64,000 nt of DNA. It comes from Palsa-360 sp963719875. Its GTDB lineage: Bacteria > Acidobacteriota > Terriglobia > Acidiferrales > UBA7541. The notes beneath the pieces are model-generated. The model saw only the letters and a list, made by a program, of their open reading frames with translations. It searched no databases and was not told where the DNA came from. Made by a program: the position numbers and the translations under genes. This document shows, one piece after another, positions 34,519 to 43,100 of this stretch. The stretch covers positions 2,542,001-2,606,000 of the forward strand of contig CAVRDJ010000002.1 in NCBI GenBank assembly GCA_963719875.1. The letters run 5' to 3'. Numbering within the stretch: position 1 is the first letter of the stretch; each line of letters begins with the position of its first letter.

Positions 34519-34560
34519 AGGCTTTTAACACGGAGGACACAGAGAAATGCGGAGAAAACC
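34519..34560. repeat. Partial copy of the CACAGAG repeat
   Basis: GGCTTTTAACACGGAGGACA continues into CAGAGAAATGCGGAGAAAACC, a diverged single arm of the inverted repeat at 2220-2326. It lies between convergent fadA and the PAP2 gene. Confidence 0.6.
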
Positions 34561-34596
34561 CTTTGACCTTGGACATTCACATCGCGACTGGTCTGG

Positions 34597-35133
34597 CTAC
34601 CGGATCAGCAAGTACGTGCCATAGCCCAATCCCGCGCCCAGCAAGGATCCCACCACCACGTCGCTCACAAAGTGCATTCCCAAGATGACGCGGGACACAG
34701 CGATGCTCACCGATAAGGCAAGCAAAGCCGCTTGCAACTCCGGATAGAAGATGCACAAGGGGACCGCGATGGCGAAAGCGCTCATCGCGTGGCCCGAGGG
34801 GAAAGAAAACTGATCGGGTGGAAGTATTTTCGACCAGCAATGCGACTCGAGTTGGCACGGGCGCTTCCTCTTGCTGGCCTTTTTGATATAGCGGAACAGC
34901 ACAAGGGTCGCGACTTCGGCCGATGCGCTGGCGGCGAAGGCAATAAACCGCCTGTCGCCTCCGAACAGGAGTAAGACGATGCCGACGGAATACCAGACCC
35001 AGCCGTCTCCCAACCGCGTAGAAGCGATCATCCAATAGCGAAGCCATCTCGGCGGGCGCCAGCGATGGACCTTCCTCATGACTTGATAGTCGCGGGCTTG
35101 TATAAACTCCCAGACCATTCTTCGAGCGGTCAT
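34597..35133 (-). CDS. PAP2 family phosphatase (membrane)
   Basis: The protein has 178 residues and about five membrane helices. The three acid-phosphatase motifs are complete: KKASKRKRP, FPSGHAMSAF, and SRVILGMHFVSD with the catalytic His. It is likely to dephosphorylate a lipid such as phosphatidic acid, undecaprenyl pyrophosphate or phosphatidylglycerophosphate at the outer face of the inner membrane. It follows the PHP-domain gene on the same strand across a hairpin at 35150-35173. Confidence 0.9.
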   Translation of the reverse strand: MTARRMVWEFIQARDYQVMRKVHRWRPPRWLRYWMIASTRLGDGWVWYSVGIVLLLFGGDRRFIAFAASASAEVATLVLFRYIKKASKRKRPCQLESHCWSKILPPDQFSFPSGHAMSAFAIAVPLCIFYPELQAALLALSVSIAVSRVILGMHFVSDVVVGSLLGAGLGYGTYLLIR

Positions 35134-35149
35134 GGCTGCACCTTTTTTC

Positions 35150-35173
35150 TGCGGGCTGCAAGTACAGCCCGCA
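35150..35173. repeat. Perfect hairpin between PHP and PAP2 genes
   Basis: TGCGGGCTG pairs with CAGCCCGCA across a six-base loop. There is no T run after the stem on the minus strand, so an intrinsic terminator is not supported. It may be an isolated REP-like element. Confidence 0.5.
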
Positions 35174-35178
35174 CCCGC

Positions 35179-36060
35179 CTACGCCATTTGCTTCTGACGC
35201 ACTGGCAGCGTCCCCAGCATACGCTTCGGCGCGGGCCGGGGCCCGTTAATGGTTGTACCCCAACGGTGGATAAAACCGAGATCCACAAAATAGTCGACGG
35301 CGACCCCGGCAGGGACCAGAGCGACCAGAGGAGCGAGTAACACGGTCCAGCGGTCTTCGCGTATCATCTCGCCGCAAAGCAGGAGAATATCCCGAGTCAG
35401 TTTCCAGTAGCCGCCCGATTCGCCGCAGAGGCGGCCCTTTCCGGCGCGCAGTCCAGCGAAAAACTCTTCTTTGTTCCTTGCTCCCGGCACCTCGGTGTAC
35501 GTGGTGCCCACCGAGGCAAGGGCGTGCGCGTCGCTTCCGGCCACTTGCGTCTTGCATCGCTTCCAGGCAAACTCCGCGGCATGTTGGTTGGCCGAGGCCA
35601 ACATCTGGCCGTTGCGGGCTTCCACGGCAGGAAAGTATCCTGAAAACCATTCGTAGTCGTCCGCGTTTCGACGCCCGGTCACGGAAGAAAATACGTGATT
35701 TACGGTGAAAAAAAGCCGCTGCTCGGAAAGGTACGCAAGGAGGCGGATGATGTCATTCCGGCGGCGGTTGATTTCCATGTGCTGGCGTTCGGTGATGTCA
35801 TAGACGCCGACGTGGGCCTCTGTGCCGCTCGGCATGCGGCAGGTCACCTCTTCGCTGACAAAGAAATCCGGGTAGCGGCGCAGCTCTTCCGCTCCGCTGA
35901 TGGAGTCGTGATCGGTTAGGGTGACCAAGTCCATGCCACGTTTACGCAGCGTGGAATAAACATCTTTCGGAGCACTGTAGCTTTCCTTGAAAAAATGGCG
36001 CAGGATAGCAACAGGCAGTGTACCTGAGTGAAGCGAGTGGACGTGCAGATCGCATCTCAT
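35179..36060 (-). CDS. PHP-domain phosphoesterase
   Basis: The protein has about 293 residues. The PHP metal motifs are RCDLHVHSLHS at the N-terminus, LTDHDS near residue 50, a middle NHVF and a late GSDAHAL. This resembles the TrpH/YciV group, which hydrolyses nucleotide or oligonucleotide phosphates, but substrate cannot be told from sequence. A C-terminal hydrophobic stretch (VLLAPLVALVPAGVAVDYFV) is unusual and may anchor it to the membrane. It precedes the PAP2 gene, so a phospholipid or glycan phosphate role is possible. Confidence 0.8.
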   Translation of the reverse strand: MRCDLHVHSLHSGTLPVAILRHFFKESYSAPKDVYSTLRKRGMDLVTLTDHDSISGAEELRRYPDFFVSEEVTCRMPSGTEAHVGVYDITERQHMEINRRRNDIIRLLAYLSEQRLFFTVNHVFSSVTGRRNADDYEWFSGYFPAVEARNGQMLASANQHAAEFAWKRCKTQVAGSDAHALASVGTTYTEVPGARNKEEFFAGLRAGKGRLCGESGGYWKLTRDILLLCGEMIREDRWTVLLAPLVALVPAGVAVDYFVDLGFIHRWGTTINGPRPAPKRMLGTLPVRQKQMA

Positions 36061-36180
36061 TGTGGAAAAGTCTCTCAAAAAGACTTTGCAAACTTGTTAC
36101 GCGACGTTGAACAAATTGTAAGAATTGTCTGTTACTGATTGAGCACAAACGGGTTAACGCACGAGGGGGTGCAACGGTAG

Positions 36181-37398
36181 ATGGCAGACGGATTGTCCGG
36201 CCCGCAGGACCGAAGACGCCGCATCCATCTTGTTTTCTTTGACGCCGGAGGGGGCCACCGCAACGCGGCAACCGCTTTGCAGGTGCAAATCGAGCGGGAG
36301 GGCCTGCCTCTGGAAGTGTCCCTGGTGAACCTTCAGGAAGTCCTCGACCCGCTGGATATCGTCCGCAAACTGACCGGAATTCGCATCCAGGACTTGTACA
36401 ACAAGATGCTCCGCCATGGCTGGACCCTGGGCAGCCCCCAGCTCATGCGCGTTCTACAACTTGTGGTGCGGACATACCACAGGCCCGCCGTGCAGGTTCT
36501 GGAAAAATTCTGGAAAGACCATTCCCCGGACATGGTGGTGTCGCTCGTGCCGCATTTCAACCGCGCGCTCCGGGAGAGTTTTGAGAAGGCGTTTCCGGGC
36601 AGGCCGTTCGTCACGGTCCTGACCGACCTCGCGGATTATCCGAAGCATTTCTGGATTGAGAGAGAGTCCCAATACATTGTCTGCGGAACCGAGCATGCCG
36701 TCGAACAGGCCCGCGCGCTCGGCCATCTTGATGGCACTGTCTTCCGGACTTCCGGGATGATCCTTCATCCGCGCTTTTACGAGCCCCTCCCCGTGGACCG
36801 GCCCGCCGAGCGAATAAAACTCGGTCTGAATCCCAAGCTGCCGACCGGCATTGTATTGTTCGGGGGATACGGGACTTCGAAGATGCTGGGCATTCTGCGG
36901 GAGATTAACCGGTCCTCTTTGCAAGTGCAGCTGATCCTGATTTGCGGCCGGAATGAAAAACTGGCGGAGGCGCTGCGGCGGGAACCCACCCGGATTCCCA
37001 TCCACGTGGAGGGCTTCACGACGCAAATCCCATACTTCATGGCGCTCTCGGATTTTTTTATCGGCAAGCCGGGACCGGGAAGCATCAGCGAGGCGCTTGC
37101 CAAACACTTGCCCGTGATCATCGATTGCAACGCGTGGACGCTGCCGCAGGAACGCTACAACGCGCAATGGGTTCGCGAAAAAGAAGTCGGCATCGTGGTG
37201 CGCAGCCACCGGCAGGTGGCGGGCGCCGTGGCGGAACTGTTGAAGCCGGGCGAGCTGACGCAATTCCGTGCGCGCACCGCCGCGATGGAAAACCGCGCGA
37301 TCTTCGAAATTCCAGCCATCTTTGAAAAAATCTTGAACGGCGGCCCGGAGAAGACTTTAGCGGAATCAGGAATCGATAATTTCAAATCTCAAATTTGA
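36181..37398 (+). CDS. GT28/MGDG synthase-like glycosyltransferase
   Basis: The protein has 405 residues. The N-terminal loop FFDAGGGHRNAA and the C-terminal donor-binding GKPGPGSISEALAKHLPVI are those of MGDG synthase/UgtP-type GT28 enzymes. Members transfer galactose or glucose from UDP-sugars to diacylglycerol at the cytosolic membrane face. The start codon follows GGGGGTGCAACGGTAG, with GGGGG 13 bases upstream. It is divergent from the PHP-PAP2 pair, which would fit lipid metabolism. The last codons run into an AT-rich repeat that supplies the stop. Confidence 0.85.
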   Translation: MADGLSGPQDRRRRIHLVFFDAGGGHRNAATALQVQIEREGLPLEVSLVNLQEVLDPLDIVRKLTGIRIQDLYNKMLRHGWTLGSPQLMRVLQLVVRTYHRPAVQVLEKFWKDHSPDMVVSLVPHFNRALRESFEKAFPGRPFVTVLTDLADYPKHFWIERESQYIVCGTEHAVEQARALGHLDGTVFRTSGMILHPRFYEPLPVDRPAERIKLGLNPKLPTGIVLFGGYGTSKMLGILREINRSSLQVQLILICGRNEKLAEALRREPTRIPIHVEGFTTQIPYFMALSDFFIGKPGPGSISEALAKHLPVIIDCNAWTLPQERYNAQWVREKEVGIVVRSHRQVAGAVAELLKPGELTQFRARTAAMENRAIFEIPAIFEKILNGGPEKTLAESGIDNFKSQI

Positions 37399-37440
37399 GA
37401 TTTGAAATTTGCTCTCAAATTTGAGATTTGAAATTTGCAG
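37382..37440. repeat. Tandem CAAATTTGAGAT palindromes
   Basis: CTCAAATTTGAGATTTGAAA plus TTTG occurs twice in direct order, each copy being self-complementary in its core. It is strongly AT-rich. A related copy is at 7012-7046. It overlaps the stop codon of the glycosyltransferase gene. Confidence 0.75.
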
Positions 37441-37507
37441 ATTTCAGAATTGCAAATTCAAGATCGCGCGACACGATTTTGCATGGCCTGGGAGCCGCCG
37501 GTCTTTG

Positions 37508-37566
37508 ATCACCAGATACAAGTCACCAATCACCGATTACCAGTCACTGGTCACCCGTCACCTCTG
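37508..37566. repeat. Degenerate ATCACC-type tandem repeat
   Basis: Units such as AGTCACCAATCACCGATTAC and CAGTCACTGGTCACCCGTCA follow each other for about 60 bases, ending over the 3' end of gpmI. It is the same low-complexity style as 9511-9607. Confidence 0.5.
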
Positions 37567-39123
37567 TTTCTTCCCGCGCAGATCGCGGCCGGTCATTTCC
37601 GGCGGCACGGGAAGACCTAGCACGCCCAGCAGCGTCGGCGCGACATCGCGCAATGATCCGCCGGGGGCGAGAGGCCCCGTTCCATCCTCCGTTGCGAGAA
37701 TCAGCGGCACGGGATTTGTGGTGTGATAGGTATGCGGTCCGCCGGTGACCGGGTCGATCATGGTTTCGGCGTTTCCGTGATCGGCGGTGACGATCCAGGC
37801 TCCGCCGCGCGGCTGCAGCGCCTGGCGGATGCGGCCCAGGGAATCGTCCACCGCTTCGACTGCTTTTATCGCGGCTTCCAGATTGCCCGTGTGTCCCACC
37901 ATGTCGGCGTTGGCGAAATTCATGACCACGGCGTCGAAGTCACCCTTCTCGATGGCCTTTACGACCGTTTCGGCAATGCCCGCGGCGCTCATTTCCGGTT
38001 TCAGATCGTACGTGGGCACCTTGGGGGACGGAACGAGTATGCGTTCTTCGCCGCCGAAAGGCTTTTCGATGCCGCCGTTGAAAAAATAGGTGACGTGCGC
38101 GTATTTCTCCGTCTCGGCGCAGCGCAGATTTTTCAGGTTTTGTTCGGCAAAGACCTGCGCCAGGATGTGGGCGATTTTTTCCGGCGCGATCACGTAGCGC
38201 AGCCACGCCCAGGACTTGTCGTACTGCGTCATGGCGACGTAGAAAAGATTTGACGGCCGCTTCGGATCGGCAAATTCCTTGAAGCCCGGCTCGGCGATGG
38301 CGCGCGTCAACTGGCGCGCGCGGTCGGCGCGAAAATTGAAGAAAATCACGGCGTCATCGTCGCGAATCGGGCCGGCAGGCGGCGCAGACGGCGAAGCGCT
38401 CGCTGCGATCACGATTGGCTCGACGAATTCGTCGGTGGCGCCGCGTTCGTAGCTGCGGCGGATTGCTTCTAACGGGTCGGCCGCTTTCACCGGGGCTTCG
38501 CCGTGGACGACGGCGCGGTAGGCGCGCTCGACGCGTTCCCAGCGGTTGTCGCGGTCCATGGCGTAGTAGCGGCCAGTGAGAGACGCGATGCGACCACAGC
38601 CGATTTCGCGGATTTTCTGCTGCAATTGCTGGATGTAATCGACGCCGCTGTGCGGAGGCGTGTCGCGCCCATCCGTGAAGCAGTGGATGAACACGCGCTC
38701 GACGTGCTGCTCGCGCGCCATCCGCAGCAGCGCAAACAGGTGTTGCATGTGCGAGTGCACGCCGCCATCGCTGGCGAGGCCCAGCAGGTGCAGGTTGCGC
38801 GCGCGGCCCCGCTCCATGGCCTCGACGAGGAGCGGCTGCTTGAAAAATTCGCCGTTCGCGATCATCACGTCGATGCGCGTGATGTCCATATGGATGATGC
38901 GCCCCGCCCCCATGTTCATGTGGCCCACTTCGCTGTTGCCCATTTGCCCTTCGGGCAATCCGACGGAGGGCCCGGACGTTTGGATCAGCGTGTTGGGAAA
39001 ATCCTTGAGCAGGCGGTCGTAGTTCGGTTTTCGCGCGAGAGCGATCGCGTTGCCCTTGGTTTCGGCGCGATACCCCCAGCCATCGAGCACAGTCAGCACA
39101 ATCGGTTTCGGTCGTTTTGGCAT
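37558..39123 (-). CDS. gpmI: 2,3-bisphosphoglycerate-independent phosphoglycerate mutase
   Basis: This 521-residue enzyme is of typical length. LTVLDGWGYR carries a metal Asp, GNSEVGHMNMGAGR holds the nucleophile Ser64, and TADHGNAETM near the end binds Mn2+. It interconverts 3- and 2-phosphoglycerate in glycolysis and gluconeogenesis. The start at 39123 (MPKRPKP) was chosen because the open frame above it is a translation of a REP element. Enolase, the next enzyme of the pathway, is encoded 1 kb upstream on the same strand with the REP-associated transposase between them. Confidence 0.95.
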   Translation of the reverse strand: MPKRPKPIVLTVLDGWGYRAETKGNAIALARKPNYDRLLKDFPNTLIQTSGPSVGLPEGQMGNSEVGHMNMGAGRIIHMDITRIDVMIANGEFFKQPLLVEAMERGRARNLHLLGLASDGGVHSHMQHLFALLRMAREQHVERVFIHCFTDGRDTPPHSGVDYIQQLQQKIREIGCGRIASLTGRYYAMDRDNRWERVERAYRAVVHGEAPVKAADPLEAIRRSYERGATDEFVEPIVIAASASPSAPPAGPIRDDDAVIFFNFRADRARQLTRAIAEPGFKEFADPKRPSNLFYVAMTQYDKSWAWLRYVIAPEKIAHILAQVFAEQNLKNLRCAETEKYAHVTYFFNGGIEKPFGGEERILVPSPKVPTYDLKPEMSAAGIAETVVKAIEKGDFDAVVMNFANADMVGHTGNLEAAIKAVEAVDDSLGRIRQALQPRGGAWIVTADHGNAETMIDPVTGGPHTYHTTNPVPLILATEDGTGPLAPGGSLRDVAPTLLGVLGLPVPPEMTGRDLRGKKQR

Positions 39124-39149
39124 AGTTCGTAAGGATACTCGCTTTTTGG

Positions 39150-39175
39150 TGTAGCGCCCGCCTTCAGGCGGGCAT
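39150..39175. repeat. Left REP of the transposase unit, type C
   Basis: TGTAGCGCCCGCCTTCAGGC continuing GGGCAT is a GTAG foot plus a GCCCGCC/GGCGGGC hairpin. It is the exact inverted complement of 39782-39807. The transposase stop codon lies inside it. Confidence 0.9.
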
Positions 39176-39736
39176 CTGTCTTTTCTTCCAGGGCGGCGCC
39201 CAAGCCCCAGCGTATGGCGAAGTCTTCCAAGGCCGCGTGAACGACCCAGAAAACGGGTACTCCTCAAAGTTTTTACAAAGTCCCTTGCGGACGGGATTCA
39301 TCCAGATGTACGCGGCCACCTCGTTAGATTTTTCACTCGTACGAAGGACTTGGTCATAGTAGTTTTTCTGCCAAAGCCTCACGCCAGTTTCCTGCTGATA
39401 AACATACGCGGTCTTTTGTTTGAAACTCTTCACTAGTACAAGAAGATTGCTACTTGGCGTCTTCCCAAAGGCCAGGAAATGCAGGTGGTCAGGCATTACA
39501 CAATAAGCGTCCACTACAAATTGGTGCAGAAGCGTTTCGGTTCGCAGGACCTCAATAATCCATGTGGCTCTTTCGCCGTTGAGAAAAATTGGTTGTCGAC
39601 TCTCGCAGCACATCGTAAGGAAAGCCCATCTCTCGCCGAGGTATTCCTGCGGGGGGAGCCGGTGTGTATTACGCGTGAATTCCAACTCGATATTTCCCCG
39701 GTCGTTTGAAGAATTCGGAGGTCCAAATTCCACCAA
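39164..39736 (-). CDS. REP-associated tyrosine transposase (RAYT)
   Basis: This 190-residue protein belongs to the Y1 HuH transposase family. The HuH motif is MPDHLHFLAF (His84, His86), and the nucleophile is Tyr126 or Tyr127 in LWQKNYYDQVLR. The closing element AAYIWMNPVRKGL is diagnostic for RAYTs. These domesticated IS200/IS605-like enzymes nick and join single-stranded REP DNA, recognising the GTAG foot and hairpin. The protein ends KKRQMPA, where the last codons and the stop are REP sequence. All catalytic residues are present, so it may be active. Confidence 0.92.
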   Translation of the reverse strand: MVEFGPPNSSNDRGNIELEFTRNTHRLPPQEYLGERWAFLTMCCESRQPIFLNGERATWIIEVLRTETLLHQFVVDAYCVMPDHLHFLAFGKTPSSNLLVLVKSFKQKTAYVYQQETGVRLWQKNYYDQVLRTSEKSNEVAAYIWMNPVRKGLCKNFEEYPFSGSFTRPWKTSPYAGAWAPPWKKRQMPA

Positions 39737-39781
39737 TCCTGGAATCGGTGGGCCCTACGACAGCACTCGCGACTCAGCCGG

Positions 39782-39807
39782 ATGCCCGCCTGAAGGCGGG
39801 CGCTACA
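39782..39807. repeat. Right REP of the transposase unit, type C
   Basis: ATGCCCGCCTGAAGGCGGGC continuing GCTACA is the perfect inverted copy of 39150-39175. It lies about 45 bases upstream of the transposase start codon. Confidence 0.9.
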
Positions 39808-39832
39808 CATCGAGCAAAACCTCAATTGCGGG

Positions 39833-40054
39833 CTAGCGTTCATTCATTTCATCGCCCGTATAGGGTCCAGCCGATCGAACAGTCCGCCGGAGTCGCTTCA
39901 TCAGGGCATCGTACTCGCGAGCTGAAACATCTTTCCGTGCGTAAGACTCAAGCCACTCGAGCATGGCCTCCTCTAGTGTTTTCCCCAGAAAGCGAGCGGT
40001 CCTTCGGGCCCGTTCGATTAAGTCTTCGTTGGCAGAAATCGTTATCTTTTTCAT
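39833..40054 (-). CDS. Ribbon-helix-helix antitoxin-like protein (orphan)
   Basis: This 73-residue protein begins MKKITISANEDLIERARR, the pattern of small ribbon-helix-helix or VapB/DUF6364-like antitoxins that bind DNA as dimers. A charged C-terminal tail (AREYDALMKRLRRTV) would normally wrap the toxin. No PIN-domain or other toxin follows. Instead the transposase unit starts about 25 bases downstream, so the partner may have been lost. Function as an orphan regulator is possible. Confidence 0.65.
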   Translation of the reverse strand: MKKITISANEDLIERARRTARFLGKTLEEAMLEWLESYARKDVSAREYDALMKRLRRTVRSAGPYTGDEMNER

Positions 40055-40098
40055 ACAAGAATCAGGATACAGCAGTTCCGAGTGATCGGCGCAGGAGA

Positions 40099-41403
40099 CT
40101 ATTTTCGCGCAAGGGCCGAACGGCCTGGAAACTTCGCGGCGGCGCCCAACTCTTCCTCGATGCGCAGGAGCTGGTTGTACTTGGCGACGCGGTCGGTGCG
40201 GGAGGCGGAGCCGGTCTTGATTTGGCCGGTGCCCATGGCGACGACCAGGTCGGCGATGAAGGTGTCCTCGGTTTCGCCGGAGCGGTGCGAGACGATGGAC
40301 GCGTACCCTGCCTTGCGCGCCATTTCGATGGCTTCGATGGTTTCGGTGACGGTACCGATTTGGTTAAGCTTGATCAGGATGGCGTTGCCGATTTTTTCGG
40401 AAATGCCGCGTTGCAAGCGAACTGTGTTGGTCACGAACAAATCGTCGCCTACCAGCTGCACTTTACCTCCCAATTCGGTCGTCATGTGTTTCCATCCGGC
40501 CCAATCGTCTTCCGCGAGGCCGTCTTCGATGGAGACGATGGGGAACTGGCGGACCCAATCGGCCCAGAACTTCGTCATCTGCTCCGAAGTGCGCGCGGAT
40601 TTGTCGGACTTCTTGAATACATATTTGCCGCTGGCCTTGTCGTAAAATTCGCTCGATGCGGGATCGAGGGCGATGGCGACGTGCTCGCCGGGCTTGTAGC
40701 CGGCCGCCGTGATGGCTTCGAGGACAACTTCGATGGCTTCGTCGTTCGATTTCAGGTTGGGCGCGAAGCCGCCTTCGTCGCCAACTGCGGTCGAGTAGCC
40801 GCGCTTGTGCAGCACCGCTTTCAGGCGATGGAAGACTTCCACGCCCATGCGCAGGGCTTCATCAAACGTCTTTGCGCCCACGGGCATGGCCATGAATTCC
40901 TGCAGGTCCACGGAATTGTCGGCGTGCGCGCCGCCATTCAAAATGTTCATCATCGGCACGGGAAGCGTGTTGCCGGAGGGATCGCTCGAATAGCGCGCGA
41001 GATATTTGTAGAGCGGCTGGCGCGCGGCCGATGCGGCCGCGCGCGCCGCCGCCATGGAAACGGCGAGGATGGCGTTTGCGCCAAGATTCCCCTTGTTCGG
41101 TGAGCCGTCGATTTCGATCATGCGGCGGTCGAGCGCGGCCTGGTCGGAGGCATTTAGGCCGGTGACGGCGCGAGCAATTTCGCCATTCACGTTAGCCACG
41201 GCCTTGAGCACGCCCTTGCCGAGGTAGTGCGATTTATCGCCATCGCGCAATTCGATGGCTTCATGCTCACCGGTGGACGCGCCCGAAGGCACCGCGGCGC
41301 GGCCGAGTGTGCCTCCTAATAAGATGACATCCGCTTCCACGGTCGGATTGCCGCGCGAATCGATGATTTGTCTGCCATGCACCCGCGCGATTTTCGTCGA
41401 CAT
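40099..41403 (-). CDS. eno: Enolase
   Basis: This 434-residue enzyme is of full length. It interconverts 2-phosphoglycerate and phosphoenolpyruvate. IDSRGNPTVEADV at the N-terminus, GASTGEHEAIELRDGD, the general acid Glu region VGDEGGFAPN, the catalytic Lys in AILIKLNQIGT, and SHRSGETEDTFIADL are all intact. AGGAGGCGGC directly before the ATG at 41403 is a strong ribosome site. It lies on the same strand as gpmI and shares its pathway. A repeat region separates it from glgC. Confidence 0.97.
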   Translation of the reverse strand: MSTKIARVHGRQIIDSRGNPTVEADVILLGGTLGRAAVPSGASTGEHEAIELRDGDKSHYLGKGVLKAVANVNGEIARAVTGLNASDQAALDRRMIEIDGSPNKGNLGANAILAVSMAAARAAASAARQPLYKYLARYSSDPSGNTLPVPMMNILNGGAHADNSVDLQEFMAMPVGAKTFDEALRMGVEVFHRLKAVLHKRGYSTAVGDEGGFAPNLKSNDEAIEVVLEAITAAGYKPGEHVAIALDPASSEFYDKASGKYVFKKSDKSARTSEQMTKFWADWVRQFPIVSIEDGLAEDDWAGWKHMTTELGGKVQLVGDDLFVTNTVRLQRGISEKIGNAILIKLNQIGTVTETIEAIEMARKAGYASIVSHRSGETEDTFIADLVVAMGTGQIKTGSASRTDRVAKYNQLLRIEEELGAAAKFPGRSALARK

Positions 41404-41437
41404 GCCGCCTCCTGGAGAAATACCCAGACCGATAGCA

Positions 41438-41520
41438 ACCACAGATGAACACAGATGAACACGGATAAGAGAAAGGAAAGTTTAGAGTTGACAGTTTAGA
41501 GTTAACAGTGAACCGTGAAG
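41438..41520. repeat. Degenerate tandem repeats upstream of eno
   Basis: ACCACAGATGAACACAGATG with further AACACGGATAAG units is followed by TTTAGAGTTGACAGTTTAGA and GTTAACAG units. Both are short-unit tandem patterns of the kind scattered in acidobacterial intergenic DNA. Confidence 0.6.
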
Positions 41521-41602
41521 AGCAACACCGCCCGCCAAGCGTAGCTAACTCTTAACACATAGCACCTGCCACCTACAACCTGCCACCGACTCCCTGGCCC
41601 TC

Positions 41603-42835
41603 TCATTCCGGTTCCTCGATCATGGATTCTTCGCGGACCACGACGACGATTCCGCTTTCGGTGACATGATAGTGCTGGCGGTCGGCTTCGAGGTCGTAGC
41701 CAATCTCGGCGCGCTCGGGAATGGTGACATGGCGGTCGATGATAGCGTTGCGGACGCGGGCATGGCGTCCGATATTCACATGATTGAACAGGATTGAGCT
41801 TTCGACATCGGAGTAGCTGTTGGTCCGCACGTCGTAGCCCAGCACGGAGCGATTTACGCGGCCTCCCGAAATGATCGACCCTCCGCCCACCATGGAATCC
41901 AGTGAAACGCCCATGCGTTTGGAATCGGCGAACACGGTTTTCACCGGAGGGTATTGGTGTTGCCAGGTGCGGATCGGCCAGGTTTTATCATACAGATTGA
42001 AAACCGGCGACACGGACACCAGGTCCATGTTGGCTTCGTAGTAAGCCTCGATGGTGCCCACGTCGCGCCAATATTGCGCTCCGACTTTATTCTCGTCGAT
42101 GAAGTTATAGGCGTACACGCGATATTTCGTGAAAATGCGCGGCAAAATATCTTTCCCGAAATCGTGCTTGGAATTGGGATCCTCGGCGTCCGCCAGGAGG
42201 GCCGGGATCAGCAGCTGCGTGTTGAATACGTAGACGCCCATGGAGGCGTTCACCATGTCCGGATGCAGGTGCGAGCGCTTCGGCGATATGGGTTTTTCCT
42301 CGAAGCCGACGATCCGCCAATTTGCGTCGGTCTCGATGACGCCGAAACGGCCCGCCGCTTCCTGCGACGGAACCTCAAACGTGGCCACGGTCACATCGGC
42401 CCCGGAATCCACATGCTGCTGCAGCATTTTCTGGTAATTCATTTTGTAGATGTGGTCGCCGGACAGAACGATGACGTAGCGCGAGTGCTCGCTGCCAATG
42501 GAATAAATGTTCTGGTAAACGGCGTCGGCGGTTCCGAGGTACCAATTGGTGGAGACGCGCATCTGGGGCGGCAGGACTTCGATGAATTCGCCGAGGCCCA
42601 GGAGTTGGGACCAGCCCTGGCGAGTGTGCCGGTTGAGCGAAAGCGCTTTGTATTGCGTCAGAACGAAGACGCGGCGGAGATCGCTGTTGATGCAGTTGGA
42701 AAGCGTTACGTCGATGATGCGGTAGACGCCGCCGAAGGGCACAGCCGGCTTGGCGCGGTCTCGCGTGAGCGGCCACAGCCGTTCACCCTGCCCGCCTGCC
42801 AGCAGAACGCCGATCGCATCGCGCATCAGGGACAT
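41603..42835 (-). CDS. glgC: Glucose-1-phosphate adenylyltransferase
   Basis: The enzyme has about 410 residues. GVLLAGGQGERLWPLTRDRA is the nucleotide-binding loop, AKPAVPFGGVYRIID and LSNCINS are the sugar-phosphate pocket, and VIVLSGDHIYKMNY carries the metal Asp. The C-terminal part has the hexapeptide-like beta helix (IISGGRVNRSVLG). It makes ADP-glucose from ATP and glucose-1-phosphate for glycogen synthesis. The start at 42835 (MSLMRDAIG) was chosen, because the upstream frame lacks family similarity. MRDAIG at 42826 is equally possible. Confidence 0.95.
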   Translation of the reverse strand: MSLMRDAIGVLLAGGQGERLWPLTRDRAKPAVPFGGVYRIIDVTLSNCINSDLRRVFVLTQYKALSLNRHTRQGWSQLLGLGEFIEVLPPQMRVSTNWYLGTADAVYQNIYSIGSEHSRYVIVLSGDHIYKMNYQKMLQQHVDSGADVTVATFEVPSQEAAGRFGVIETDANWRIVGFEEKPISPKRSHLHPDMVNASMGVYVFNTQLLIPALLADAEDPNSKHDFGKDILPRIFTKYRVYAYNFIDENKVGAQYWRDVGTIEAYYEANMDLVSVSPVFNLYDKTWPIRTWQHQYPPVKTVFADSKRMGVSLDSMVGGGSIISGGRVNRSVLGYDVRTNSYSDVESSILFNHVNIGRHARVRNAIIDRHVTIPERAEIGYDLEADRQHYHVTESGIVVVVREESMIEEPE

Positions 42836-42973
42836 GAGCGCATCTTTCTGCCCCGCCTGAACTGACCGGGGCAGGGAGTAGAACCCCCGATATTCTAGCA
42901 GGTACGCCGGAAAGTCCCCTATAGTGCTGTCCGAGACCGCCCCTTTCCCGGGGCCGGGCCCAAAAAACAAAGC

Positions 42974-43002
42974 TTGACTTCGGTGGGCGGGTCCGCTAGA
43001 AG
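42974..43002 (+). promoter_or_regulatory. Probable sigma-70 promoter of rpsU
   Basis: TTGACT (42974-42979) and TAGAAG (42997-43002) are separated by 17 bases, about 100 bases before the rpsU start. The -35 box matches five of six consensus bases and the -10 box four of six. Confidence 0.45.
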
Positions 43003-43100
43003 TGAGTGCCAACAGGTCGTTATAAACGAGTGGACCTCTCATAGTCGGTATGGTTAATAGCCATCATTGCCACATGCATCGGAAGGACGGTGAAGTCTGA

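Larger units (their letters stand above)
39150..39807. mobile_element. REP-RAYT unit
   Basis: One RAYT transposase gene is enclosed by two perfect 26-bp inverted REPs. The 658-base unit has the form of an autonomous REP-mobilising element: a single-strand HuH-type transposase with REPs at both sides. The same REP sequence, without the gene, occurs as inverted pairs at 9658-9724 and 52916-52982. No target duplication is visible. Confidence 0.8.
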
